Origin: JAYWGN01 sp043778255
Lineage (GTDB): Bacteria > Bacteroidota > Bacteroidia > Chitinophagales > Chitinophagaceae
Assembly: GCA_043778255.1 (NCBI GenBank)
Contig: JAYWGN010000028.1
Location: 1 to 33,819, forward strand
Reading direction: 5' to 3'
DNA length: 33,819 nt
Below the pieces are notes generated by a model. It had not been told where the DNA came from and searched no databases. It saw only the letters and a list, made by a program, of their open reading frames with translations. This document shows, in pieces, positions 1 to 7,336 of this stretch. The stretch's first letter is position 1. Every line of letters starts with the position of its first letter. A program made the translations under genes and the position numbers.

Positions 1-331
1 TTTAAATTTTTTATTTTTTGTATTAAGGCTTCGCCAAAATGGTGTGCTAATGTTAGTGGTTTGTTTGTTGGAGGCTATCGCCACTCCAACAAAGGCATAA
101 GCTTACAATCATTGTTTTGTACCACAAAGCTAAAAAGCTTAATGGCTGCCCGATTGCAGTGGAAATCCTTTTTATTTTTTTGCTAAATTTGAGTAACATA
201 CAAGAATATACAACTAAAAAAAATAAAAAGATTGCAACGTAAAGCGGGAACAGATGATACACGGTGAAACTACAGCTGACAGCCCATAAAATAATTAAAA
301 ATTGAAAATTATTAATTAAAAATTACTCAGT
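1..331. repeat. gene-free repeat mosaic downstream of icmF mutase half
   Basis: No convincing gene is seen here. The stretch holds a GGC-TTC-GCC mini-palindrome (27-35) and a 10-bp inverted repeat (64-73 with 84-93, TTTGTTGGAG / CTCCAACAAA, 10-nt loop). It also has a 5-bp hairpin (AAGCT-AAAA-AGCTT, 127-140) and two AATTAAAAATT copies near 292-324. The inverted repeat lies about 240 nt past the stop of the leftward gene, so it could end that transcript, but no T-run supports this. The pattern looks like dispersed intergenic repeats; this is inference from structure only. Confidence 0.5.
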
Positions 332-2299
332 TTACATATTGCGCCTATACTTACCACCTACTGCATATAAGGCGTTGGTTATTTGCCCAAGGCTGCAGTA
401 TTGTACAGTTTCCATAAGCGCTGCAAATAAATTACCATTAGCTAAGGCAACTTTTTTTAAAGTCTCTAGCTTTGCTGCTGCTTCGTTTATATTGCGTTGT
501 TGAAATGCCTCAACGTTAGTAATTTGTTGGTCTTTTTCGGCAGTGGTGCTTCGTATTACTTCGGTGGGTAGTATGGTAGGTGAGCCATCTTTACTCAAAA
601 AAGTATTAACGCCAATGAGGGGCAATTCGCCAGTATGTTTTTGCATTTCGTAGGTCATACTTTCTTCTTGTATTTTATTACGTTGGTACATACGTTCCAT
701 GCTACCGAGTACACCACCTCTTTCGGTTATGCGGTCAAACTCAGTAAGCACGGCAGTTTCCACTAGGTTGGTCATTTCCTCAATAAGGAAACTGCCTTGT
801 ATAAAATTTTCTGTTTTGGCACTGCCAAGCTCTTTGTTTATAATCATTTGTATGGCCATAGCACGGCGTACACTATCCTCCGTAGGGGTGGTTATAGCCT
901 CATCGTAAGCATTGGTGTGTAGGCTGCTACAGTTATCGTATATGGCGTATAGGGCTTGTAGGGTGGTACGTATATCGTTAAAGTCAATTTCTTGTGCATG
1001 TAAGCTACGGCCACTGGTTTGTATATGGTATTTTAGCTTTTGGCTACGTTCGTTGGCTTTATATTTTAGCTTCATAGCTTTGGCCCATATACGCCTTGCT
1101 ACACGGCCTATTACACTATACTCGGGGTCCATACCATTGCTAAAAAAGAAGGATAAGTTACCTGCAAAGTCATCAATAGCCATACCACGGCTTAGGTAGT
1201 ACTCCACATAAGTAAACCCGTTGGCTAGTGTAAAGGCCAATTGGGTAATAGGGTTAGCACCTGCCTCGGCTATGTGGTAGCCACTTATGCTTACGCTATA
1301 AAAGTTTTTTATTTTTTCAGCTATAAAATATTCCTGTACATCGCCCATTAATTTAAGTGCAAATTCGGTACTGAATATACAGGTATTTTGTGCTTGGTCT
1401 TCTTTAAGTATATCGGCTTGTACAGTACCACGTACACTCTGTAAGGCTTGCTGCCTAATGGTTTGGTACACATGGGGCGGCAGTACATCGGCACCCGAAA
1501 GTCCTAGCAAGTTAAGCCCTAAAGCCCCCCCACCCCCCAAGGGGGGAATTTGTAACAGTGTTTCCCCTTGGGTATATACAGGTTTGGGTTGTGTTGTATA
1601 TTTGTTATTAAATGCTTGAGTTACGAGTTCCCATTTTCCATTTTCATCTATCCATTTTTCGCATTGTTGGTCAATGGCGGCATTTAAAAAAAATGCCAAT
1701 AGCATGGGTGCTGGGCCATTTATAGTCATACTTACACTTGTATTGGCGGCACACAAATCAAAACCGCTATACAGTTTTTTAGCATCATCTACAGTGGCAA
1801 TACTTACGCCGCTATTGCCAATTTTGCCATATATATCGGGCCTTATGTGAGGGTCTTCGCCGTATAGGGTTACACTGTCAAATGCGGTGGATAGCCGCTT
1901 TGCAGGTTGCCCTTCGCTTACATAGTGAAACCGCCTATTGGTACGTTCCGGTGTGCCTTCGCCGGCAAACATACGGGTAGGGTCTTCGCCCTGCCGCTTT
2001 AGTTCAAATACTCCTGCTGTGTAGGGAAATTCGCCTGGTATGTTTTCTTGCAATTGCCATTTAAGTATATCGCCCCAATCTTTATATTTGGGTAGTACTA
2101 CTTTAGGTACTTTGGTGCCACTTAGTGAGGTGGTTACCATATCCTGCACTATTTTTTTGCCACGTACTTCGTACTCAAATGTATGTGCTGCATATTTTTT
2201 TTGCACTTCGGGCCATAGTGCCATTAGTTGCTTTACATCGTAGGGTAGTTGTTGCTGTAGGCTTTCATACTCTTGTTGTAATAGTTCTGCTGTACTCAT
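332..2299 (-). CDS. icmF: IcmF-type isobutyryl-CoA mutase, C-terminal mutase half (split gene)
   Basis: This is the substrate-binding TIM-barrel half of an adenosylcobalamin-dependent acyl-CoA mutase (isobutyryl-CoA to n-butyryl-CoA in the IcmF family). Family blocks seen include FPYTAGVF (91-98), GEDPTRMFAGEG (104-115), RLSTAFDSVTLYGEDP (135-150), GNSGVSIAT (161-169) and TSVSMTINGPAP (187-198). F98 and Q304 (in DQAQNT) sit where isobutyryl-CoA mutases carry Phe and Gln and methylmalonyl-CoA mutases carry Tyr and Arg, which favours the isobutyryl-type substrate. Residues 1-50 match the linker that in fused IcmF joins the G-domain to the barrel. There is no B12-binding domain; that is in the ORF at 3480-4985. 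A GC-rich repeat adds a PPLGGGGAL peptide at about 252-260. The 655 plus 501 residues of the two halves add up to roughly one normal IcmF. Start ATG at 2299; 32-nt gap from the nuclease gene. Confidence 0.9.
   Translation of the reverse strand: MSTAELLQQEYESLQQQLPYDVKQLMALWPEVQKKYAAHTFEYEVRGKKIVQDMVTTSLSGTKVPKVVLPKYKDWGDILKWQLQENIPGEFPYTAGVFELKRQGEDPTRMFAGEGTPERTNRRFHYVSEGQPAKRLSTAFDSVTLYGEDPHIRPDIYGKIGNSGVSIATVDDAKKLYSGFDLCAANTSVSMTINGPAPMLLAFFLNAAIDQQCEKWIDENGKWELVTQAFNNKYTTQPKPVYTQGETLLQIPPLGGGGALGLNLLGLSGADVLPPHVYQTIRQQALQSVRGTVQADILKEDQAQNTCIFSTEFALKLMGDVQEYFIAEKIKNFYSVSISGYHIAEAGANPITQLAFTLANGFTYVEYYLSRGMAIDDFAGNLSFFFSNGMDPEYSVIGRVARRIWAKAMKLKYKANERSQKLKYHIQTSGRSLHAQEIDFNDIRTTLQALYAIYDNCSSLHTNAYDEAITTPTEDSVRRAMAIQMIINKELGSAKTENFIQGSFLIEEMTNLVETAVLTEFDRITERGGVLGSMERMYQRNKIQEESMTYEMQKHTGELPLIGVNTFLSKDGSPTILPTEVIRSTTAEKDQQITNVEAFQQRNINEAAAKLETLKKVALANGNLFAALMETVQYCSLGQITNALYAVGGKYRRNM
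1521..1551 (-). repeat. GC-rich in-frame element, copy 1
   Basis: On the minus strand it reads CCCCTTGGGGGGTGGGGGGG followed by CTTT. It lies inside the mutase gene in sense orientation and encodes P-P-L-G-G-G-G-A-L. The plus-strand 22 nt from 1521 to 1542 are identical to those in copy 2 (4330-4351). It stands out sharply from the AT-rich surroundings. Confidence 0.8.
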
Positions 2300-2313
2300 T
2301 TTATTTTTTATTT

Positions 2314-2331
2314 ATGCTTCGCAAAAAAATG
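2314..2331. repeat. TGCTTCGCA-A-run motif at the icmF/nuclease seam
   Basis: ATGCTTCGCAAAAAAATG fills the 32-bp gap between the nuclease stop and the mutase start. TGC-TTC-GCA is a mini-palindrome with a TTC loop. The same motif followed by an A-run occurs four times at 29972-30190, where one copy lies at a similar distance upstream of the thiolase start. It could be a leader or recombination seam; function unknown. Confidence 0.55.
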
Positions 2332-3480
2332 CTAGGGCATCGTTTTTATATTTTTTTGTAAAAACCTTTTAACCTCTAACTTTAACTGTTTGGCAGTAGG
2401 TAATGCACTCATTATTTGTTTGGTTTGGTTTTGCACATACTTGTACTCACTTACGCCAATTGGGTTGCTGAGGTTGCCCAATGCAAAGTCCACCTCTACA
2501 TTATCCTTTCCACCACACAGTATTATGACTATACTTGGGTTGTCGTGTTTGTGTCTCAGTGTTTTATCTGCCATATTAATGTAGGCATTCATTTGGCCAG
2601 CATGTGCTGCTTCAAAGTCATCTAACTTTAGCTCTATTAGTATATAGCTTCGCAAATGCAAATGATAGAATAACAGATCTACATATTTGTTGCAGTTGTT
2701 GTAAGTTAGTTTGTACTGCTGCCCTACAAATGCAAAACCAACACCCAACTCTACCAAAAAACTTTTGATGTGGTTCACCAATGATTCTTCTAATTCTTTT
2801 TCGGAAAACGATGTGCCTAATTGTAAAAACTCAAACTTGTAAGGGTCTTTAAATATTTCGTTGGCAAGGTCGCTATGTGGTTTAGGTAGGGTTGCATTAA
2901 AATTATTATTTTGCTTTTTGCCGTGTAGTCTATTATACAAATCGGAATCTAAATGATACTTCAATACATTTTTACTCCACCCTTCATTTACTATTTTTTG
3001 AGTATACCAATTTCGTTCATCGGCGTTGTTACAACGTTCTACTATCATTATATGGTGTGTCCATGTAATGCTTATTAGCAAAGGGTTTTGTGCTACAAAC
3101 GGTTGCTTATTAAATTCTGCAACCACTGGCTGCATAATTGATTTTTTAATAGTTTTTGTTGGCTTTTGTAATTCTGCAACCACTGGCTGCATAATTAGCA
3201 AATCGGGGTAAGCCTCTGCAAACCGTTTCATATAGGAGAGGTTACGAACACTAAAACCTTTCATTTCGGGGAATGCTTTTTGTAGGTCTATGGATAGTTG
3301 TTCTATTACTTTAGTACCCCAACCTTGTTGCTCTATTTTTGTTTCAATTTGCTTACCAATATACCAGTATAGTATTAATAAATTTTTATTTACTAATAAT
3401 GTAGTTTGCATTTTTTGAAGTTGAATATTCTGTTTCAATTCAACTATCCATTTGGTGTATTGTCTTTGTTGTAATGCCAT
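2332..3480 (-). CDS. DUF1016/YhcG-family PD-(D/E)XK nuclease-like protein
   Basis: A 382-residue protein with the two-part DUF1016 layout. A helical N-terminal region (about 1-150; IGKQIETKI, QLSIDLQKAFPEMKGFSVRN) precedes a C-terminal PD-(D/E)XK fold (about 210-345). Nuclease-core residues are visible: E231/E232 in the first helix, D268 (YVDLLFYH), E283-x-K285 (LIELKL) and Q296 (GQMNAY). YhcG-type proteins are accessory genes often found near restriction, defence or mobile loci; a DNA-cleaving role is likely but unproven. The ATG overlaps the stop of the upstream icmF half (TAATG), so translation is probably coupled. Residues 97-103 (MQPVVAE) are repeated at 116-122 from a 57-nt duplication. 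Its place between two halves of one enzyme is very odd and suggests insertion into icmF. Confidence 0.88.
   Translation of the reverse strand: MALQQRQYTKWIVELKQNIQLQKMQTTLLVNKNLLILYWYIGKQIETKIEQQGWGTKVIEQLSIDLQKAFPEMKGFSVRNLSYMKRFAEAYPDLLIMQPVVAELQKPTKTIKKSIMQPVVAEFNKQPFVAQNPLLISITWTHHIMIVERCNNADERNWYTQKIVNEGWSKNVLKYHLDSDLYNRLHGKKQNNNFNATLPKPHSDLANEIFKDPYKFEFLQLGTSFSEKELEESLVNHIKSFLVELGVGFAFVGQQYKLTYNNCNKYVDLLFYHLHLRSYILIELKLDDFEAAHAGQMNAYINMADKTLRHKHDNPSIVIILCGGKDNVEVDFALGNLSNPIGVSEYKYVQNQTKQIMSALPTAKQLKLEVKRFLQKNIKTMP
3113..3196 (-). repeat. 57-nt-offset duplication inside the nuclease gene
   Basis: The 27-nt sequence at 3113-3139 recurs exactly at 3170-3196, 57 nt apart, giving the repeated peptide IMQPVVAE. 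Each copy contains a near-palindrome, TGCAACCACTGGCTGCA. The 19-codon offset keeps the frame, consistent with slippage or unequal exchange. Confidence 0.85.
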
Positions 3481-4985
3481 TAGGTAGTTTTAAAATGTTG
3501 TATTACCCCATCTAATTGGTACAGTTTGGTGGCCAGTTTTGCTTGGTCGTTTACCCAAGTATCGTAAGTTCGTATGGTTTCGCTTATTTCGGATAGGTAC
3601 CGTACCCTTGCAGGTGGTATAATAGCAGCAGTACTTGTACCCTCACTTGCTTCGGCTGGTAAGGCTTTGTAATCGCTCAAATCTATTACACTTTTAGTTT
3701 GAAGTAATTGAATAATTCGGTTAAATAAATCATCAACTCCGCTATCGCCAAACTTACTTGCCATGGTGCCAAATATTGGTAAGTCTTCATCTTTTGCATC
3801 CCAAAGGTTGTGGTTACGTTTGTATTGCTTTCGTACTTCCATTAGGGCATCTAAAGCACCAGCTTTATCAAATTTATTTATAGCAATTACATCGGCATAA
3901 TCGAGCATATTTATTTTTTCTAGTTGGCTAGCTGCACCATACTCGGGGGTCATTAGGTATAAGCTTACATCTACAAACTCTGTAATGGAGGCATCTGATT
4001 GCCCTACACCAGCACTTTCTAGTATTATTAAATCAAAGGCTGCTGCTTTGCATATAGTTATGGCATCTTGTACATAAGCACTTAGGGTTACCTCACTTTC
4101 ACGGGTGGCTAAGCTACGCATATAACACCTTGGGTTGTTGATGCTGTTCATCCGTATACGGTCGCCTAGTAGGGCACCACCTGTTTTCTTTTTACTTGGG
4201 TCAACACTTATTACGGCTATTGTTTTGTGTGTAAATGTATTTAAAAACCTACGGATGAGTTCGTCGGTAACACTTGATTTGCCAGCACCACCTGTGCCAG
4301 TAATACCGAGAGTAGCCCCACCGCCACCCAAAGCCCCCCCACCCCCCAAGGAGGGATTTGGGTGAGTGGTTGATAATATTTGAGCAGCTCCATTTTCTTT
4401 TAACTTGGTTAAAAGATGCGTATAATCCTCACCATTTTCTGCTAGTGTTATTGCCCTTGCTATAGTTTGAATGTCTTTGGCTTCATTTAATATAAAATGG
4501 TTTTCTGTATTTGTATTTCGCACTTCGAACTTCGAACTTCGTATTTCGTATTTTGCATTTTGGGCTTTTGTTCTATCCAACACGTCTTGTATCATACCTT
4601 CCAAACCCATTGTACGTCCATCATCTGGGCTATATATTTTGGCTATGCCATAGTTATGTAATTCGTCTATTTCGGTGGGTAATATAGTGCCACCGCCACC
4701 ACCAAATATTTGTATATGGCCACTATTGTTCGCATCTAACAAGTCTTTTATGTATTTAAAAAACTCCACATGCCCACCTTGGTAGCTGGTAATGGCTATG
4801 GCATGGGCATCTTCTTCTATAGCGGTTTCTACTATTTCAATGGCACTACGGTTGTGGCCAAGGTGTATAATTTCAGCACCTTTACTTTGCATTATACGGC
4901 GCATTATATTTATGGCAGCATCGTGCCCATCAAACAAAGAGGCAGCAGTTACTATTCGTAGTTGAGTGGTAATTGGGGTAGGCAT
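3480..4985 (-). CDS. icmF: IcmF N-terminal half: B12-binding plus MeaI-like G-protein domains (split gene)
   Basis: A 501-residue protein with the first two domains of fused isobutyryl-CoA mutase. Residues 8-140 form the cobalamin-binding domain: DGHD with H21 as the expected lower axial ligand, SYQGGH at 67-72 and GGGGGT at 95-100. Residues about 225-435 form a G3E-type GTPase chaperone of the MeaB/MeaI kind. Its motifs are the P-loop GTGGAGKS (230-237, K236), VDPSKKKTGGALLGDR (261-276), ESAGVGQS (323-330) and NKFD (370-373). The end (VRYLSEISETIRTYDTWVND) matches the start of the linker that normally runs on into the mutase barrel, then stops after 501. Two low-complexity inserts are present: KYEIRSSKFEVRN (145-157) between domains, and a Gly-rich stretch (210-224) just before the P-loop strand. 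It should load and protect cobalamin on the separately made mutase half. Confidence 0.9.
   Translation of the reverse strand: MPTPITTQLRIVTAASLFDGHDAAINIMRRIMQSKGAEIIHLGHNRSAIEIVETAIEEDAHAIAITSYQGGHVEFFKYIKDLLDANNSGHIQIFGGGGGTILPTEIDELHNYGIAKIYSPDDGRTMGLEGMIQDVLDRTKAQNAKYEIRSSKFEVRNTNTENHFILNEAKDIQTIARAITLAENGEDYTHLLTKLKENGAAQILSTTHPNPSLGGGGALGGGGATLGITGTGGAGKSSVTDELIRRFLNTFTHKTIAVISVDPSKKKTGGALLGDRIRMNSINNPRCYMRSLATRESEVTLSAYVQDAITICKAAAFDLIILESAGVGQSDASITEFVDVSLYLMTPEYGAASQLEKINMLDYADVIAINKFDKAGALDALMEVRKQYKRNHNLWDAKDEDLPIFGTMASKFGDSGVDDLFNRIIQLLQTKSVIDLSDYKALPAEASEGTSTAAIIPPARVRYLSEISETIRTYDTWVNDQAKLATKLYQLDGVIQHFKTT
4330..4366 (-). repeat. GC-rich in-frame element, copy 2
   Basis: In sense orientation inside the icmF N-half it encodes P-S-L-G-G-G-G-A-L-G, directly before the strand leading to the P-loop. 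The core is identical to copy 1 over 22 nt. The CTCACCCAAATCCCTCC side extends the similarity toward the longer form in nadB. Confidence 0.8.
4513..4558 (-). repeat. TTCGAAC-type short tandem repeat inside icmF
   Basis: The plus strand has repeated cttcgaa and gtatttcg words and encodes K-Y-E-I-R-S-S-K-F-E-V-R-N on the minus strand, in the linker between the B12 and G-domains. From memory, FEVRSSKF-like peptides recur in Bacteroidota proteins as a dispersed repeat; not checked here. Confidence 0.6.
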
Positions 4986-5064
4986 ATAACAAGCATTGTT
5001 TTATATAAAAACAAAAATACAAATTATATGTTCTTTGGTAGCGTAAATGTGTTTGATAATTACT

Positions 5065-5445
5065 TTATACAGTTGCTATTAGGCTTATTTCAATATTTAC
5101 ATTTTTGGGTAATCCCTTTACAGCAATGGTTTCACGGGCAGGAAAACCCCCTTCAAAATATTGACCGTATATTGTATTTACCTCGCCAAACAATTCCATA
5201 TCGGATAAAAAAATGGTTGTTTTAACCGCATTGGCAAAGGTTAATCCAGCTTCGGCTAGTATAGCTTTCAGGTTTTGCATTACTTGATGTGTTTCTTGTT
5301 GTATATCGGCATTAGCTAATTCGCCACTTGTAGGCACTAAAGCTATTTGACCCGATATAAATAACAAATTACCTGTAAGTACTGCTTGGTTATATGGTCC
5401 TATTGGTGCTGGTGCATTAGTGGTTTCAATTATTTGTTTGTTCAT
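5065..5445 (-). CDS. ridA: RidA family enamine/imine deaminase
   Basis: A 126-residue protein, the normal RidA length. RidA hydrolyses reactive 2-aminoacrylate and related enamines made by PLP enzymes, in the cytoplasm. Family motifs are PIGPYNQAV (14-22), LLFISGQI (27-34), TIFLSDM (77-83) and FPARETIAV (101-109). R104 corresponds to the substrate-binding arginine of true RidA, and E119 (NIEIS) to the catalytic-pocket glutamate. The gene is divergent from the dehydrogenase-domain gene at 5507. Its -7 box lies 4 nt before the ATG, so the mRNA may be leaderless. Confidence 0.93.
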   Translation of the reverse strand: MNKQIIETTNAPAPIGPYNQAVLTGNLLFISGQIALVPTSGELANADIQQETHQVMQNLKAILAEAGLTFANAVKTTIFLSDMELFGEVNTIYGQYFEGGFPARETIAVKGLPKNVNIEISLIATV

Positions 5446-5449
5446 TGTA

Positions 5450-5482
5450 CAAATGTAGTGGCTGTGGTTTTAAAAATGCAAA
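5450..5482 (-). promoter_or_regulatory. ridA promoter
   Basis: On the minus strand TACATTTG (5450-5457) matches the Bacteroidota -7 consensus TAnnTTTG. A TTTG -33 box (5479-5482) lies 21 nt upstream, counted from its TTG. Only 4 nt (TACA) separate the -7 box from the ATG, so the transcript should begin at or next to the start codon. The -33 box is next to the TATTTTTG (5484-5491) facing the divergent gene. Confidence 0.65.
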
Positions 5483-5506
5483 GTATTTTTGTAAAAATTT
5501 AGTTAA

Positions 5507-6124
5507 ATGAATATTGCAATACTTGCTAACCAACAACAATTACAAGAATTTGAAAAGTATTATAGTAAGCCCACTATACAAACCACAATTACCAATGATA
5601 TGGCTAATTTAAAAGGTAGTTATGATGCTGTGTTTGATTTTTTGTATGATAATAATTTGGATAGAATTTTGCAATTACAAAATTTGAAAACTTTAGTTTT
5701 TGTAAATAGTATAACAAACATTTTGGACGATAGTACAAAAAACTTTGTACGATTTAATGGTTGGCAAACTATGATTAAAAGAGACCTATGGGAAATTGCA
5801 ATAACAGAAAATAACGAGTACAATACAATATTAAAAGCACTACAAATTAACTATGTAAAAGTGCCTAATATAGTTGGGTTACTAACCCCAAGGGTAATAA
5901 GTATGCTTGTAAATGAGGCTTACTTTGCATTAGGTGAGGGTGTAAGTACAAAAAAAGAAATAGATATTGCAATGAAATTGGGTACCAATTACCCTTACGG
6001 CCCATTTGAATGGAGCGAAATTATTGGGTTAAAAAACATAGTAATACTATTGCAAACCTTACAAATAAATGATGCAAGGTATACCGTAGCAAACGCAATG
6101 TTGACTGAGTATAATATAAAATAA
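5507..6124 (+). CDS. 3-hydroxyacyl-CoA dehydrogenase C-terminal-domain protein with degenerate N-terminus
   Basis: A 205-residue protein whose C-terminal half (about 110-195) resembles the dimerisation and substrate domain of 3-hydroxyacyl-CoA dehydrogenases: VPNIVGLLTPRVISMLVNEA, then GVSTKKEIDIAMKLGTNYP and GPFEWSEIIG. The N-terminal 110 residues begin like a Rossmann strand (MNIAILAN) but lack the GxGxxG NAD-binding loop, so catalysis as a normal dehydrogenase is doubtful. It sits 12 nt before tsaB and is probably co-transcribed. A -7-like TATTTTTG lies at 5484-5491, giving a leader of about 10 nt. The role is unknown; a regulatory or structural relative of FadB-type enzymes is possible. 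Confidence 0.7.
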   Translation: MNIAILANQQQLQEFEKYYSKPTIQTTITNDMANLKGSYDAVFDFLYDNNLDRILQLQNLKTLVFVNSITNILDDSTKNFVRFNGWQTMIKRDLWEIAITENNEYNTILKALQINYVKVPNIVGLLTPRVISMLVNEAYFALGEGVSTKKEIDIAMKLGTNYPYGPFEWSEIIGLKNIVILLQTLQINDARYTVANAMLTEYNIK

Positions 6125-6136
6125 TAGTAAAACTAA

Positions 6137-6799
6137 ATGACAACTTTATTAATAATAGATGTAGCATTAGAAACTGCATTTGTAATACTGGTAAAAGATA
6201 CTATTGTACTTGATGTAAAAATTAATAAAGTACAACAAACACATGCAAGTTGGTTACATATTGCTATTGAGCAATTGTGCAATACAAATAATGTAGCCTT
6301 ACATACTTTACAAGCTATTGCTGTTACTAATGGCCCAGGCTCATATACTGGCTTACGTATAGGAATGAGTGCTGCAAAGGGTTTGTGCTATGCATTGCAA
6401 ATTCCTTTAATTACTTTAGATAACCTTAAATTAATAGCCCTAGCAAATAATACCCCTTCAAATTGCCTATATATACCTATGATTGATGCAAGGCGAGATG
6501 AAGTATATTGTTGTACTTTTAATACTAATTTTGAAATAATAACTACCCACTCTGCAGTTATATTAAATGCCGATAGCTTTGAACATGAGTTAGCAAAACA
6601 ACAAGTTATATTTTGTGGTGATGGAGCAGCTAAGTTTTCAATTATTTGTACTCATACTAATGCAATATTTAGTGCAATTATGTACACACAAATTGAATTG
6701 GTACAGCTTGCTTTACAACAATTTAACACTTTAGCTTTTGCTAATTTAACTTATGCTGAACCAAATTATATTAAACCCTTTTATATAGCGAAAAAGTAG
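6137..6799 (+). CDS. tsaB: tRNA threonylcarbamoyladenosine biosynthesis protein TsaB
   Basis: A 220-residue ASKHA-fold protein. TsaB is the non-catalytic partner of TsaD in moving threonylcarbamoyl to A37 of ANN-decoding tRNAs (t6A). Evidence is LLIIDVALETAFV at the N-terminus, the conserved TNGPGSYTGLRIGMSAAKG block (64-82), and PMIDARRDEVYCC (113-125), which is typical of TsaB. Length is close to the family norm. It follows the 5507 gene by 12 nt. The Sua5/TsaC enzyme that makes the threonylcarbamoyl-AMP precursor is also in this window (27002), about 20 kb away. No terminator is obvious after it. Confidence 0.92.
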   Translation: MTTLLIIDVALETAFVILVKDTIVLDVKINKVQQTHASWLHIAIEQLCNTNNVALHTLQAIAVTNGPGSYTGLRIGMSAAKGLCYALQIPLITLDNLKLIALANNTPSNCLYIPMIDARRDEVYCCTFNTNFEIITTHSAVILNADSFEHELAKQQVIFCGDGAAKFSIICTHTNAIFSAIMYTQIELVQLALQQFNTLAFANLTYAEPNYIKPFYIAKK

Positions 6800-6850
6800 T
6801 AGGCCTACCACTTGTGTAGTTTACTTTTTATAAAGAGTTCAAATATGTAT

Positions 6851-6866
6851 TATTTTTGTATTTTTG
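6851..6866 (+). promoter_or_regulatory. tandem -7-like boxes upstream of arsR-type gene
   Basis: TATTTTTG is repeated back to back (6851-6858 and 6859-6866), both matching TAnnTTTG. No -33 TTG at the usual distance was found. The leader would be about 80 nt and includes a spaced inverted repeat AATTCAA / TTGAATT (6889-6895, 6919-6925) that could be an operator. Confidence 0.35.
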
Positions 6867-6950
6867 TATAATCTACCTATATTATTATAATTCAAAGGAT
6901 AAACACTAATCAGTTTACTTGAATTTTATAACCTGAAAAAACAAAAATTT

Positions 6951-7292
6951 ATGAGTTTACAAAAATCTGAATTTAATGCTACTGCTGCCGATGGTTCCGC
7001 TTTAACCATTGACCATCACAATTTAAAAAAAGCCATTGCTAAGTTAAAATCATTACACCACAAATTAAGAATTTCAATATTGAAATTATTAGATGACAAT
7101 GGTAAAATGACTGTTACTGAAATATTTGTAAAATTAAGAATTGAGCAATCAGTAGCATCGCAACAATTGGCTATACTACGTAGCTCTAAAGCTGTAATTG
7201 CCGAAAGGCAAGGTAAATTTATTTTTTATAAAATAAACCCTGAGCAAATTCACTATTTGAATACATTAGCACAAACATTGGCAAGTAAATAA
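6951..7292 (+). CDS. ArsR-family winged-helix transcriptional regulator
   Basis: A 113-residue DNA-binding protein of the ArsR/SmtB class. The winged HTH spans about 28-103, with LKSLHHKLRISILKLL (33-48), recognition-helix region EQSVASQQLAILRSSKAV (64-81) and the wing RQGKFIFYKI. It contains no cysteine, so it cannot use the cysteine metal or thiol sensing sites of ArsR, BigR or SqrR. The next gene, 44 nt downstream, is a persulfide-dioxygenase/rhodanese fusion, the same kind of target BigR and SqrR control. Regulation of that gene is therefore likely, with an unknown signal. Confidence 0.88.
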   Translation: MSLQKSEFNATAADGSALTIDHHNLKKAIAKLKSLHHKLRISILKLLDDNGKMTVTEIFVKLRIEQSVASQQLAILRSSKAVIAERQGKFIFYKINPEQIHYLNTLAQTLASK

Positions 7293-7308
7293 ATTATATT
7301 ATTTGTTG

Positions 7309-7316
7309 TAATTTTG
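7309..7316 (+). promoter_or_regulatory. -7 box before the persulfide-dioxygenase/rhodanese gene
   Basis: TAATTTTG (then C) matches TAnnTTTG and lies 20 nt before the ATG, in the 44-nt gap after the ArsR-type gene. The downstream gene may therefore have its own promoter as well as read-through. No clear -33 TTG at 19-21 nt. Confidence 0.45.
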
Positions 7317-7336
7317 CATTTTCAATAAATCAAATT

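Noticed and set aside
53..262. Leftward 69-codon reading frame with hydrophobic start
   Set aside because: It runs through inverted repeats and simple AT-rich sequence, has no family resemblance and no promoter; more likely a by-product of the repeat mosaic.
6889..6925. AATTCAA / TTGAATT inverted repeat as ArsR-type operator
   Set aside because: Arms of 7 bp with a 23-nt gap in AT-rich DNA are easily chance; kept only as a possibility in the promoter entry.
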